Of a stretch of DNA of 64,000 nucleotides, positions 45,745 to 58,949 are shown piece after piece. The notes beneath the pieces were generated by a model. That model was given only the letters and a program-made list of their open reading frames with translations, was not told the DNA's origin and did no database searches. How positions within the stretch are numbered: position 1 is the first letter of the stretch; each line of letters starts with the position of its first letter. The stretch is from Micropterus salmoides (taxonomy: Eukaryota; Chordata; Actinopteri; Centrarchiformes; Centrarchidae), in NCBI RefSeq assembly GCF_014851395.1, contig NW_024040485.1, forward strand, positions 13,912,899 through 13,976,898, given 5' to 3'. The position numbers were made by a program, and so were the translations under genes.

Positions 45745-45902
45745 TATAGCCCGACCAATACTGGATTTTTAGGCTGATACTAAAATAGATATTTGAGAGT
45801 TTTAAAAATCCAATAACAATGTATCGGCAAATAGTATTTTTGTTTTTACATAAACACATAACCTTGATACAGATCCATTACATTTGTTTTTTTTAAAGAA
45901 CT
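45745..45902 (+). repeat. 'gatatatcggccgatat' dispersed repeat, copy 2
   Basis: agcccgaccaatactggatt, aggctgatactaaaatagat, atccaataacaatgtatcgg and acataaacacataaccttga follow the order seen at 40095-40284. The SINE at 45915 inserted at, or just beyond, its end. Confidence 0.65.
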
Positions 45903-45914
45903 GTGACCAAGATC
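45903..45914 (+). repeat. Left target-site duplication of the SINE
   Basis: gtgaccaagatc, identical to 46169-46180. These perfect 12-bp direct repeats bracket the SINE exactly. Confidence 0.95.
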
Positions 45915-46168
45915 GGGCGGCGCGGTGGTACAGTGGTTAGCACTGCGTGTTCTCCTTGTGTCCGTGTGGGTTCTCTCCTGGTGCTCTGGCTTCCTCCCAC
46001 CATCCAAAGACATGCAGGCATGCTTAATAGGTGTCTCCAAAATTGTCCTTAGGTGTGAGTGTGAGCGTGAGTGGTTGTCTGTCTATGTGTGGCCCTGCGA
46101 TGGACTGGCAACCTGTCCAGGGTGTACCCCGCCTTTCGCCCGATGTCAGCTGGGATGATGGATGGATG
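45915..46168 (+). mobile_element. tRNA-derived SINE with internal deletion, intact target duplication
   Basis: The head is gggcggcgcggtggtacagt and ggttagcactg, with a perfect A box tggtacagtgg. The usual B box and tRNA 3' half are missing: the sequence jumps to gtgttctccttgtgtccg. The body follows with ggcttcctcccaccatccaa, agacatgcag, ggttgtctgtctatgtgtgg, ctgcgatggactggcaacct and tgtccagggtgtaccccgcc, ending in a gatggatggatg tail. This is a very common fish SINE type. The flanking 12-bp duplication shows that insertion was by LINE-type target-primed reverse transcription. Without a B box the copy cannot be a good Pol III template. Confidence 0.93.
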
Positions 46169-46180
46169 GTGACCAAGATC
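46169..46180 (+). repeat. Right target-site duplication of the SINE
   Basis: gtgaccaagatc, identical to 45903-45914. Confidence 0.95.
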
Positions 46181-46619
46181 CATACTAAGCAGGATGTTAC
46201 AGGGACTGGGACAATGTCAGTCGTTTCTCGTTTTCCAAGTAAACTATCCTGAGCCTGACTGACGAGTTAACAGACGTACTGAGCCCTAAGCCACATTAAG
46301 AAGTCACAGCATCTCAGCTGTACTAAGGTCTGCACTGCACAGGGATTTTAATGCTACTTGAAGTATTTTGTTACACTTTTTACTGAATTTTCCCAATAAA
46401 ATGTCTGGGAATATTTCTTATAACGGATGGATTCTTCCAGAAGGCAAACATGTTCTGCTGGAGTGAAGGGAGCTGAGCTGTTTGAAGCAGTTGTGCAATG
46501 GATGAATTTAGACCTCTTTCTGAATCTGACTATTAGTTAACTTAGTGAAAGGGATTAGTGAAACTAACCTCTTGAATTTGAAATCAAACAATGACTGTGA
46601 GGTTTAAGTGATGACTTTA

Positions 46620-46621
<2 letters not shown>

Positions 46622-46669
<48 letters not shown>
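46622..46669. repeat. (CA)24 microsatellite
   Basis: An uninterrupted CA run of 48 bases. Confidence 0.97.
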
Positions 46670-46671
<2 letters not shown>

Positions 46672-49600
46672 CAGGTGTTTTTAAGTAAGCAGGCTGAATA
46701 TACTTCTACTAAGGTTGAAGCTGGTTGGAGCTATGCTTGGAATTGCAACTCTATGGACCAATCAGAACTTGGTAAATTGTCCCATCCTAACAGGTGAAGC
46801 AAAACTAACAGGATATAGTGAGAGAGATGTAAATAAAGCCTTGTTTGTACCCACATAGTCCTGACAAGAGGTCGAATCAGGCAACATAAGTGAAAATACC
46901 TGTGTGAATGGGTGTTTAGGGTCTCTAATTTGAGGTTGTTTGTACCCATATTAGATGAAAATTGTAAGAACTCAAGCCCATCTTAAACACGATTCACCAG
47001 TTTCTGGGGGACCAAATTAAGCTTTGTCAGTCAATGCCTGACATAACTCTCTAGGGGTATCACCAGTCACTTAGTATCTTTACTTGTTATGCTGTGCTGC
47101 AGCCATATTCCCTTCTTAATTATTTTAGGGGATTTCCCTTCAGTCTGGTCTTCACCCAAGTACTGACTTGCCCTGTCCGGAATTTTAAAATACTTGGCAC
47201 TAAAAACCTCCCCGATAGCTTTTGCTGCTCGTTTGGGGTCACGGTTAAGCTGCATTGTCCTAAAATTGAGGGACCATGTATAAAAAAGAAACTAGTCCTA
47301 CACTTTCCACCAAATATGGATGTGAACAACCTTAAATACTCTTAAAACTGAAAGTCAGCACTTTAACCTCATAGTTATTGTTTTATTTCAAATCCAATAT
47401 GCTGGAGTAGATAAAAACTATAAGCCAGTGATCATGCCCTGACTTGAGCAAATACCAAAAAAAATAACCTAGCTGAAAAACAGAGCCTTTGGTACGATCC
47501 AGTGTGAGTCACATTTTGTTCATTCTTTTCAAAATGTGGCATACACATGCACAGTGCCTTATGTACCGAGTGTAAACAAAGGTGTTGCTTTGGAAATGTA
47601 ATAAAAGCAGAAAGACAGTGAATCCCTGATCATTCATTTGCAGCGCTTCCCATAAATTCTTGACGGTGGTCGTTACTCATCCTCAGCTTGAAGAGTGCGA
47701 ATGAGGTCGACACTTCCGTCATTAGCCTCTGTGAAATAAGCACCACCTCGCAGTGAGAAGTTTGAAACAGCACTCAGCAGCAAAGCAGATAATAAAGCAC
47801 GAACAAGGCTATCTGCTTTAATTTATATGCAAGCAGAGAGTGATCTGCCTCGGGCGTGTTAGGCCTGACTAAGCAGAGTGAGTGAGACATTGACTTGTCT
47901 GCAGAGAGCCTTCCCACGATCCACTGAAGAGAAATGAATCTCCGTCGGCTCTGGGCCGAGCCCTACACTGACGTATGGAGACTTTAATGTTTTTGCAAGA
48001 GCATCTTAACATGATCTTGACTGGACGTCACGGTTACCATACGGCATCAGCTTGTAGAGTAAACAGCGAGGCAGGCATTTCAAAAGAATCTCAACAGCAG
48101 CAGCATTATCAAGAGACTACATCTGCGGAACATGTAGCCTAAAACCAGCCATTAGGGAGAGCTAGTTCAGCTACCAAAGCAGCAGTTGCTTAATAACAAT
48201 TACTGTTTTAAGTGTTCAGTGTGAAGTGTCTTCAAAAAGGAATGTTCCCCCGTGGCTGTCATACATAGAGACTCCTAATAGACTTTATCGGCAGACATAA
48301 GAGAGAGGCAGAGACAGAGAAGAAGATGGAGATGAAACAAAGAGGGGATGAGGAAGAGAGACAGATTCCCTTCGCTTCCTGGGGTAAATAAATTATCTGA
48401 CTGCTGCATTTGTTAAATTCAAAGAGGACAATATTATTTTAGTAATTACTGTTTTCTGAGGCACCCAATAATCACTAATAAACAGTTCTTTTATGTGAGA
48501 AATTTTCAAAACAAAGCTACTCAACACATCTGCATTTACAGCCAATGGAGCTGAGATGGGTCTGTTTGAGCTTATATTGACGCAACAGATGAAAACAAAC
48601 ACAGAACATACACATACAGACATTAAGTATACACTTGTGCTAAATAATATGATGTTTTTTTGCTTGTTTGAGTGACATCATACCAAGAATGTTCTGATCA
48701 AAATAGTATGAGCTGTGGATTGTGTTGTATTGGACAAAGGGTGAATCAGCAGCAGCAAAGGTTTACTAATCCGCAGATGCAGAGGCAGAGACGGGAGACA
48801 GGAAGGTACGAACTGTGCTGCAGAATAGAGACACTTTGAGATAAGCACAGTTACAGAAAATGCAAACTAGATGAGTCACCACTCCTCCTCGCACGTATCA
48901 GAACAACACATTTCAGGTAAGGTCATTACAATTACAGATAACAATACAGCCAGAATTCAGTGCTGTGCTAACTGTGTGATTGTGTTTCACTATCTCTTGC
49001 ATGTTTGCGGTTCTGTCAATGTCCTCCCCATAACCCCTTCAGCTCACTTAGTAGGAGTTTTAGTGCTCATTTATTGTGCTATTGTTGAAACCACTGCGAA
49101 TGTAAAGATTGGCATGGGGGTGATACAGACACTGATTCATGGCAGTTTCTCAATGTTAACAGGAGTGCAAGCTGAGTGAGCACATTCACAACACCTACAG
49201 TGCATTTCTGGCAATGCTCTTAACACAATGCCCACTTTCGATTGCTCTCCATTAAAATCCACAGGTGGCATGTAGGCTTCCAATCAAACCCATTAATAAA
49301 TGAGAACCATTGTAATTTTGAATTACACCAAACTCTGAACTCAGCCAGAGTCACATTTGGATATCCATGACAACAGTCACTTTGGCACTTTTGAAGGGTG
49401 TGAATATGAATACACACTTGGCATTTTAGTGTCCACGCTGCAACAGCCCAGCACCTTAACAAAACAAAACAAAACAAACACACAAAGGTGAGGAAGCTTT
49501 ACATTCAAAACATGTGTTTCTGGTAACAATCATGTCCCAAGCCAAACCATTATTTTATATCCTCCAGTTCCACAGCCATAATGAGTCTCAGAGGAGAGTA

Positions 49601-51478
49601 TAGTAATAATAAGCATCTCCCTCAAAACACAAAGGAAGGCTAATAAATTGGAACTCGTTAGAGTGGTCAAATTGTGGATCAGTCCCCAAACAAGTCTACA
49701 CAGGAAACGTAAGTTTAGCACAAAATGCGCAAGAGCAAATGAATTTAATGAATGAAGAAGAGCACATCATTTTACAAAGCAGCTTACTGGATGCTACAAA
49801 CTGCATGGAAATGTAAATTACAATGTTAATTTTCTAACCAGGTAACTTTGTAATCTCTATTTTCTGTCATGCTTTAGATTATGAATTGGATTAGTATTTA
49901 ACATTTAAGACTGACAAGCTGGCCTAATAAATATAACCCACAAATTGCATACTGGACCGCCACCTGGTGCAACTCTAATCACGATCTTTGTGATGCCAGT
50001 CAGGAAGTAAGATGGGCCTCGGCATGGGGGACCAATGTCACTCAGGAGCCAAGGGTGCATAGAGGTGCTGCAGCAATGTGCAGTGTGACAGAAATATGGT
50101 GTTTTTTTGAAAATGAAACCATGTAAACCTGTTCTAATACAACCACTAAATAAAATTATGAACCTGAAAATAAGCATAATATGACTTTAGGATAGAGTGA
50201 GATAAATGCACTTACACCAACAGAAGTGCTAATTTTGGTTTCTCTCTCCACAATGAAATGAGTGAAGAAAACATCTAAATGTCTAGTAGATGAATTACAG
50301 AATGATTAACTGTGATACTTGAAGATTAAACATTACTGAAACACATCTTAAAGTGGAAATACGATTTAGGATGACCTTGAGACTGGTTTAAATACCAATG
50401 CCAGGACAAACGCCTCTACATGACTTTTCTCTTGAAATATTCCGGGAGAAGAAAATATCTCATTGTGCCTATCCTCACATATTGATTCTCTTGAGTGAAG
50501 AGTGCCTCCTTCAGTATGTTGTTATATGCACTACTCCGATATATTGATCAGCAGGGTAATGAGATGTCATTTTGAGGTCAACATAGTCAAATGTTGGTGA
50601 GCCACTGTGTGGCACATAGAGATACTATGTGATAGGGCTGAGGTTTGCATTGCACCACATGTTAACCCCAGGAAGAGTGCTGTTGCACCTTAAAGCTTGT
50701 TAGATGAGTCGGGTAATTGGGCTGAACATAAGAGTAATGCAATTCGTGATAAGAGCATAGGAGCATACCTCACAGACGACTGCCATGGCAACAGACTGGC
50801 CCAAGGTAGCAAAGGGCTAGATTTTATTTCAGTTTACACTAAAATGAGAAAACAGATTCATCATGAACCAATGTATGCAAGCTTTGATCTATTTAAGAAG
50901 CTAATGATCAAAGACTTAAGGTTTAACAAAGGCAGGTTATCATCTGTGTTTAGACATAGATCTGATGAATAACAAGCTTTAAATATTTATTTATTTATTG
51001 TGGAGCATAGGAAATATGCATCTAACTGTTAATGTGTAGCAAGTATGTCTTACAAACATAACAGTCAACTGTTTGTTCACTAGCAGCATACTATGTAATT
51101 TTTTAACTATTTACATTCCAGACATTCAACAGTTTCATGCATTGCAGCAGATATGACTGTCTATTTGATGGTCTGGAAAATCAGTTGTTTAACTGGTGTG
51201 TAATAAGACCTTAGCAGGACCCAGTAGAGGGAGACAAAAATAATTATGATCCAATGAGTTTTCAAAAGGGCAGATACTGTGCTCCCTTGTCAATGCAATG
51301 GCTTTCCCTTTGCCTATACCCTTTGAAATCTGTTACCAGAACAGAGATTCAAACTAATAATTAAAAATAGGCAGCACGGGTTGTTGAATCATAAGATAAT
51401 ACATTTCATAAAGACACAGCTGAAAGCTGAAATAATAATACACAGCTTACGTGCTTTCATGTTTATTCAAAATCTTTT
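46670..51478. other. Non-coding tract, nothing firmly recognised
   Basis: AT-rich DNA. Purine-rich stretch at 48300-48365. The 91-codon frame 50697-50972 shows no known domain. The block 47090-47345 is open on both strands and might be decayed repeat DNA, but I cannot assign it. No RNA gene is supported. Confidence 0.4.
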
Positions 51479-51807
51479 TAGAGCTGAAACCATTAGTCAA
51501 TTTATCAATTAGTTGCAGGAAAAATACAACATAAAATACGAAAAATTCTCGAGCTCCCAGCTTCTCAAATGTGAATATTTTCTGGTTTCCTTAGACTTCT
51601 TTGACATTAAAATGACCACCCATGGGTTTTGAATTGCTGATAGGACAGAGAAAGCAATATGAGCATGTCAACTTGAGCTTTTGGAAACCATGCTGTGCAT
51701 TTTTCACTGTGTTCTGACATTTTTATATAAAAAACAATTGTAAAATGAATTAATGAAGTAACTGGCAAATCAGTCAATAATAAAAATAATTGTTAGTTTC
51801 AGCTCTA
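51479..51807. mobile_element. MITE with perfect 10-bp inverted ends and TA target duplication
   Basis: The ends gagctgaaac (from 51481) and gtttcagctc (to 51805) are exact inverses and each is flanked by TA, as expected for Tc1/mariner-type insertion. The interior (attagtcaatttatcaatta, cttctcaaatgtgaatattt, ctggtttccttagacttctt) is typical of a dispersed fish repeat whose ends read 'agggctgaaac'. No coding capacity; it would depend on a transposase in trans. Confidence 0.8.
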
Positions 51808-53187
51808 GATTTTTTTTTAGGTTTTAGAGAACAGCGACAACTCTAAGCATGAAACAATTGGTGGAATCCAATCATGCATTATGTCAAATATCACACACAT
51901 ATGAAGCTGTAGTTGCACATGTCATTAAAATAAATAAATACAGTCAAACATTCACCTAAAATCACTCCATGCATCAATGTACAAGGCAAAAATTCAAATG
52001 TCAGCTCAGATGGTTACACACAGAGAAGGATGGGGAATGCTGGAGTGGTCTGTTACTCTTATGGCAGAGGTGTGACCTTCTGTCTGGCCACCGACCGCGG
52101 GCCATCACGTCATCTAACAGCTTTCTATCTGTAACTGCAGCATGTTCTGCAACTTCAGACTACCACAGTGCATAGAAATAAACTTTCTGAAAGCCTGTTG
52201 GTGATGGTGTCTCCATTTCTGGTCACGGCACTGTAAGACTGGAGTACGGAAGTGTTTGAGGGCCATTGACCTACTATGTATTACTGAACATATATTTTAG
52301 CTGACATCTTGAAAGCTTGAAAGGCAGCACCGATGATGCTGTACAATATGTAACACACAAGCGATAACAATAGGAATAAAAGCACACAATATTACCATCC
52401 ATGTAAAACCCTTGTGTGAAATAAAGGGACATTCTGGATTTAGCATTAAACACAAATTAAAGGCTTCTGAAACATAATTGTATTGGCCATGGTTGTTAAA
52501 GCACAAATGAAAGGGACAACACAAGGCAGAGCACAATATGTACCAAGAGCAAACTAAATGGGTTTAATGATGAAAAAAAAAGGAGCCAGTGTTAAGCTCA
52601 GAGGCACAACCAATCTCTCTAAGATTAATTTTATTAAGAACAGTAATTCAAGACTGGAAGCTATCTCATGTCAAAGCAAAAGCACAGCAAAAACAAAAAA
52701 CATGGAACTTTAGTTAAGAAATTCGGTTATTGCTATGTATTTATTATTCCTACAAGACTTGTGTGAGTGGAAACATTTTGTTTCCCATAAACAAACTGAA
52801 GCAATGCTGCACTGAAAATGGGCTCCTACCATATTGACAATTTGGCCTTCACATAAAGGAATCCAGTCTTGGTGAAGATAAACAAACTACCACAGCCCTT
52901 GAATGTAAATGAGTTAAAAACTACAGCCCTGTTTATGATGGTGCGATGCAGGTCACAATCATAGACACATAGGGCAATAAACATTTTAAAGGACTGCCTA
53001 AAATTAATTACAATGCTCTGCAAATTTCATTGATGTGTGCACACCTGATCTTGGGGCTCCTCGGGGCACTCAATATAATGCAGGGGAACTGAGCGTCTTT
53101 ACCCGCGACAAATGCAGCATTCCTCATTTTATGCACAAAACGAGGAGGCAGTACAAGAAATATGTCAAAATATATTACATGTTTAAA
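51808..53187. other. Non-coding tract, nothing recognised
   Basis: Short frames only. A small GC-richer spot with a ccaccgaccgcgggcc string lies at about 52080. No gene motif or element ends were seen. Confidence 0.4.
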
Positions 53188-53637
53188 TCACAGACATATA
53201 AAGATTGACGACATGACAGAAAATGAAGCCATAACATCTCGATTGCCCCCGGCTGCTGGCTGCAGTATAAATCAATCAGTCATAAACCCCGCCCCCTCAA
53301 TGTTAGCACACAAGTACACGTCAAATATATTTTTCCCAAAGATGGTTTCATTTGAGGTAGTTCTTATCACCCTAATGTATGTTAAAGTGTAATTTTTTCT
53401 TATGAGTTTGGTTTTATTTAGTTATTTGATAGTTATTTGATGATATTGATGCACGTGATTGATTCAGCTGGGGGTGAGACCTCAATACTACGGCTCCAAG
53501 CCTGATTACTACTGCGCAGACTCTGGCTCCAAATTACATCAAAAGCGCAAGTTGCCAGTACCTGTAACATTTTGGCTTCATTTTGTATAGTGGGAGGAAG
53601 TGGAGCGGCGTCGTCCACCTTTATATATAGTCGATGG
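53188..53637. mobile_element. MITE-like repeat ('tatataaag...gacgacatgac' / 'tatatagtcgatgg')
   Basis: The left end gacatataaagattgacgac and the reverse complement of the right end (gactatatataaaggtggac, then gac) match. The interior phrases ggctgctggctgcagtataa, cataaaccccgccccctcaa and gtggagcggcgtcgtcc are familiar from an abundant teleost repeat that ends in '...tatacagtctatgg'. No coding capacity; target duplication not clear. Confidence 0.7.
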
Positions 53638-54374
53638 TCACAATCAAAGTAATAACAGGTGATAAAATTTCTAGCACAATTGTGTCTGTGTGGTTAGTGG
53701 TTCAATGAACTAAAATGTAAGGGACTAAAGGAGTCACCCGTTTTCAAGCTCTGGGCAAATATTGGTAGGAATTAATAAACATTCTGAACATGTAGGAGGC
53801 AGAATCGATTTACTCAGACATTTTCATTTGTGCTTCCTCACTGTGTTGCTGTACCTTAATGGAAAAAGCACTCCTGCAAATAGAAGGTGGAAAATGCTCA
53901 TTGTGCCCAAGCAACACCTGCTTGTTTTGCAAAAGCAATATCATCTTCAGTTTATCTGTTGTTCTATACTGGCAAGTCATGAACGTAAATTAAACTAGAT
54001 TAACCTTTGCTTACAGTATAAATTACTGTGCCATCCACAATAACAATGCATAGCTCTACCAATAATTTCATTAAGTGATATTACTTAACCTGAGGTCGTA
54101 CTGATCACAAATTCATAGCAATAACAGTCTAAAGAGAACTGAGTGAGTCATGTGCTCTTTTCCATTTGCAAAATATAAGGGAGGAAATGGACCAAGCCAT
54201 TTCTTCTAGTTTCTAACTGCAGTTCTGACAATCGATCTTCCTCGTGTGGAGCCAACTGATACATTTTTCTTTTTCATTTTTTGGAGGATTACATTTTAAA
54301 TTCTCTCTTGATGTTTGAAAGACCCTCATTACGTTCATGTAACTGGACCCTGGCTACTTTTATCATGTAAAAGT
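53638..54374. other. Non-coding tract, nothing recognised
   Basis: AT-rich sequence without recognisable coding motif or element. Confidence 0.4.
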
Positions 54375-55082
54375 AAGGCTGGGGATATGGTTGAAATCTC
54401 ACTGTGATATTAATAAAAATATATTTCCAAAATCCATATATATCACAGAGTGGCAAAAACAGACATCAAACTGGTGTTTATGAACTGTTCCCCTCTCTGT
54501 TGAGACAGAGTGAAGCAAATTTTCTGAATGTTTATGCAATCCATGTTCACTCGCCCCAAACAGCCAATGTATCAACTGCACAGACTCTAGATTCATAAAG
54601 CGTGAGGATAAGTGTGACATTTCTACTCAAGTTAAAACATTTTTAATTCCCACAGACGTGTCTTCAATCGTGCATCTAATCACATACATATTCCAATTGT
54701 GTTGGTATGGATTCACGCCACCTCTAAAATTCACTTTGTGTTCTGTCCTTCACACACAGGCAGAGCAAAAAGAAAAGATATATTAAAAAGCCTTTAGTCA
54801 GCATGATAGGTTAAAATGCTGTATCCTTGTCAACACGTCAAGTCAATTATTCATTTATATAACCTGTTATCACAAATTCACCTCAAAGGGCTTTACAATC
54901 TGCACAACAACCTCAATCTTAGACCTGCATTTTGAAACCCCCCCAAAAGAATTGTAATTACTGATTGTTACTCATACTGTTCTCAAAGTCAAGAATGAAC
55001 ATCCATGAATTTTTTTTGTTTTGTTTTTAAGTTGGACTTGAAAGTTGTTGAATGACAATATTTAATTATTGTCCAGCCCTAA
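54375..55082. mobile_element. Possible non-autonomous element with 'ggctgggg' / 'tccagccct' ends
   Basis: The left end aaggctggggatatgg and the right end attattgtccagccctaa are diverged inverse copies of the phrase that starts the repeat at 11237 (gctgggcgatatgg). If they belong together they bound a 708-base unit. The interior is AT-rich, unassigned and without coding motif. Pairing of the ends is tentative. Confidence 0.35.
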
Positions 55083-57339
55083 TGGAAAGTATGGCTGTTT
55101 GTACTTCAGCTTTGTTAATAGTCGTTATTACTGTGCTGTGTTTTAATGGAGCTAAATGTGCTGGTAAAAGAATGGCTAACAACAAATGAGTCCGAGTTTC
55201 ATTCGCCAATTGTAGCCAAAGACAAATCAATGAATGGAATGCCAAAACTACAAATAGGCTCTGGAAATTGCCCTTTATATCTGTATATATACACGATATA
55301 TAGATTTTCTCTGCATGAGTTTGACTTTTTATCAATGTTTTAAATATCTCCGTAAATATCTTCACATATCGATAGTGAGACTGCTGCTATTGCACTAATT
55401 ACCACCACTGTGATAATTAGTGCAATATTAACTTTGCCTACACCACCCACGTCTACTTCTGAAGTCTGAAGCAGGCCGGGAAAAGTAACACCTGTCACAG
55501 CAACAACAGAGTACAGAGGAGCGCAGAGGTCATGACTGTAATTATTGGTATTATTTTGTACTGATTATCAAAGAATAAGCAGCTTGTTTTCTTGTGACTA
55601 CAATGATCTCTTTGTAATCAAAATCTGTCTTTTCACGATCATTAGATAAGACTGTCATGTAGTAATCGTCCTCAGACGTGAAAATCCCTGATAGGGATTG
55701 CTTTTTGTGTAATCTAAAGTCATTTTAAACTAACTTTTGATTACTACAGGACAGCATGAATCCTTATAGGAATACTTCAGGCATATTACAGCAGGCTTGT
55801 CGATTGGTTGCAGCAGCAGTAGGCTGTAATAACTTATGTTGTTATCTGCTAATGTCAAATGTGAGCGGTGACATAAGGCAATATCAGGCAGAGATTAGGC
55901 TCATTTGAAACACCCTGACTGGAATGCAGACGAGAGTAGCCAGCTTAGGTTGGGGGAAATGACAAAAACTGCAGTCAAGTTGGACATTTTCAGCCTTCCT
56001 GAGATGACTATGAAATATTTGCAATATTGCAAAAATGTTAGTGCTGATGTTGAGCAGGGTATAAGATAAAAAAAACCTGACTTGCTCATATGAATTTAAT
56101 TTTATCTAATTGTTGTTTAAATGATATAGATTTGCTGTTTTATGTCTCCATCAAATAAACTATTAGAATAAGATGGGACAGCATGCCACACAAAACTTTG
56201 AACATCTAACCAACAAGCTTGTTAGGTCAAAAGCACAAGATACAAACTTAGGTTAGAGAACGATGACAACTTTTGTTTACACTTAAAATCCTTAAAATTA
56301 TCCTAAAGACAGCACTTCTCCCAGGGGAAGTACACAGCCTGGATGTAAGCATTGCCTTGAATGCTTAAGTCAGGGTACCAAAGCCTCCCGTGAGCAGTTA
56401 ACATCATAGATTACACGAAAGATTGTAACATGATTGGCTGCAGCCTTGCTCTGTGAGACAGACAATGATACATATATCTGGCTATATCAGGTATGTATTC
56501 AGTAAACCCCTCTACCAAGAGGTGGGTATACACCGTGACTGCATACTTGTGTATAGCAGCTTTCAGGAGGTGCTTTACTCAAACTGAACATTACTGAACT
56601 CCAAAGTAACTGCCTTGAATGGCAAGGTAATTTACAGTCTGCCTTTTTCCATGCCATCGTGCATTTATTTTTAGATCTGGTTTGATACATGTGAACGAAA
56701 CGATGGCAGAGAAAAATAGGCCCATACTTCTATCTGAAACCACTCTTCTCCTTCTTAGACACACTGTTGTTTACCACAAAGACAGATATTCTATCTCTTA
56801 ATGTCTCCGTCATGCCCTACTCTAAGTAATGCAGACCCCAGTGTTACAGGTAAGGTTGTAAACATTAGCAGGGGACTGGTGGTCCACAATAAAGGAACCA
56901 TAAAAGGACTTGTAATTTAAAAGACTGAGGACTGTTTAGTGATTCCAGCTCTAAAACATGTCCTACAGAAAATGTGACAAAGGGTCCACTATTTGTAACA
57001 AGGACACATATTACCTCTGAACTGCCCTGTCTATAGTTTCAACAATGAAGACAGGTTTAATGTGTGCGTGTGTGTATATAAAAACTGACAGGATTACTTA
57101 CGAGGCTTCTTGGACAAAATATGTCTATTTGCCCAAAGACAACTTTTAAGGAGTGCATGTTAAATGAAGTACTTAGTGCTGATATTTGCCCATAAAAGAA
57201 ATAACTCTTTAACGCATTTGCATATGTGCATCAACATCAGGAACCTATGACAGCGCATTAGGGCCACTGTGGGTAAAAACTTTTTTTTTTTTATATAAAG
57301 ATTACAGAGTCAGGAGGGTTGATAATATTCCAAGAAAAA
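55083..57339. other. Non-coding tract, nothing recognised
   Basis: AT-rich. Includes the palindromic phrase attgcactaattaccaccac, tgtgataattagtgcaat near 55390-55430 (inverted attgcactaatta / taattagtgcaat). No gene is supported. Confidence 0.4.
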
Positions 57340-57425
57340 CCCTGGATAATCTCTGAGATTAGAAGTTGTAAACACACAAGGAAAAAACTCACAGATTTAC
57401 AAGAAAACACATTAATAATCTTTGA
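57340..57425 (+). repeat. Degenerate 'gagattagaagttgtaaa' reiteration
   Basis: Imperfect repeats of gagatt / agaagttgtaaac / acaaggaaaaaactcacaga / tttacaagaaaac recall a low-complexity fish repeat based on 'gagataaaagtcgtaaatttacgag'. A short ATT array follows at 57481-57495. Confidence 0.4.
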
Positions 57426-58099
57426 AAATATACATTACAATTGTTTATTATTATTACAAATTTCCCCCATATTTTTTTTTATTATTATTATTATTTTTAT
57501 CTACAATGCCCCTAATATGCTGTTGCACCACAAAGTGAGTCAAATATCTCTTTAACCCAGTAAATGGTTAAATCCCTTAAACCACTGCCAGAACATGTGC
57601 AAGGAGATATCTGGTCAGCTATGAAAAATATAGAAAATAGTAATAGATTTTTCATTTAAAAATGCATCACACTTTAGCCCCATTTGCAGTATATATTTAC
57701 GAGTTATCTTACTTCCCAGACATGCCCATGCTCTGTTTTTCCATCTCCCTCTGTTCCAGACTTTATACAGAGTATGGCTGCTACACTCTGCTAAGTTCTC
57801 ACAACTCATCACCTCTTGAGAAACCCATGAAACATTATTCAGTGGAGCGTCTTGTTTTCTTCATTCCTGACAGTCTCCAACGTTGCTTCCCTTCACTGTG
57901 TTCACATATCAATTGCTGTTGCCAAGCAGCTGGTAGTGCAGCGCGGATATATATGAATTCATTTTTTTTCTAAAACTGATCAGCAAAATAATGCAGATTT
58001 AAAGACAACTTATTCCCACCAGCTCAATTCTGAGGTTACGTTTGATGCATAAAGTCAGCCCACATACCCCCTTAACAAAACCAATTGACTACAGGGGGT

Positions 58100-58489
58100 T
58101 CATACGGCGGTTTCCTGGTGCAGTTTGTGGATTTGGTGTTTTACCTCTTCAAATTCTATTTCACGGAAAGTAACTTTGTGCTGTTGTGTTTTGCTGTTAC
58201 GTGCTCTCACTGTGTACACAAAGCTCCATGTGGCAGTGTCATCTGGCCTTGTACCTGACTGCAGGCATGCCTCTGTGTATTGTATCTGCCTATGCCTATG
58301 CACACATGGTAAGAAGATATGTAAACAAAAGTTTGAGCATGTGCATAGATTAGACCCTGACTGATGCTGGATTTTGGCAGCCAATGTACAAGTACAACAA
58401 TACATCGACCTTGCTGACAGCAGACATAGCAGGAAAAGCATATGTAACTTTAAAGCTGCACACACATCAACATTTTTGTAATGGATCAA
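58100..58489 (-). other. Unrecognised 129-codon frame, possible coding fossil
   Basis: The C-terminal third reads RPDDTATWSFVYTVRARNSK, TQQHKVTFREIEFEEVKHQI and HKLHQETAV, which has a more protein-like composition than the Cys/Leu-rich N-terminal part. A GT after GAAGAG could be a splice donor, but no good acceptor tract precedes. I do not recognise it. It could be a decayed transposon gene, an exon fossil or chance. Confidence 0.15.
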
Positions 58490-58732
58490 ATGACCATGTG
58501 TAATAATAATATTGATGAGTCTACAGAGAATTATCAGTTTACTTTCAGGCAGATGTTGGTGAAAAAGCTCTGTACACCTACCAGCATTTAACAGCAGACA
58601 AAGTTAGTGACTAGTTGGTGAACAGTGTGGACCATGTAGCGAGATAAGAGCCAGATTATTTTTTTTTTCATATGACAGAAAGACTTTGTGGAAACCAAAG
58701 CAGAGCTAACAGGAGATGGAACATCAGACATA

Positions 58733-58949
58733 CAGTGGGTACGGAAAGTATTCAGACCCCTTTCAATTTTTCACTCTTTGTTTCATTGCAGCCATTTTCC
58801 AAAAATCAAAAAAGTTCATTTTATTTCTCAGTAATGTACACTCAGCACCCAATCTTGACAGAAAAAAACAGAAATGTAGAAATTTTTGCAAATTTATTAA
58901 AAAAGAAAAACTGAAATATCACATGGTCATAAGTATTCAGACCCTTTGC
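58733..58949 (+). repeat. Left Tc1 terminal inverted repeat (IR/DR type)
   Basis: It begins cagtgggtacggaaagtatt. The outer direct repeat is gaaagtattcagacccc (about 58742) and the inner one is ataagtattcagacccttt (about 58929). It is the reverse complement of 60151-60368 but for one base and one A. Confidence 0.97.

Noticed and set aside
50697..50972. 91-codon frame with protein-like middle part
   Set aside because: No recognisable family, no exon signals, AT-rich context; not enough to call a gene.
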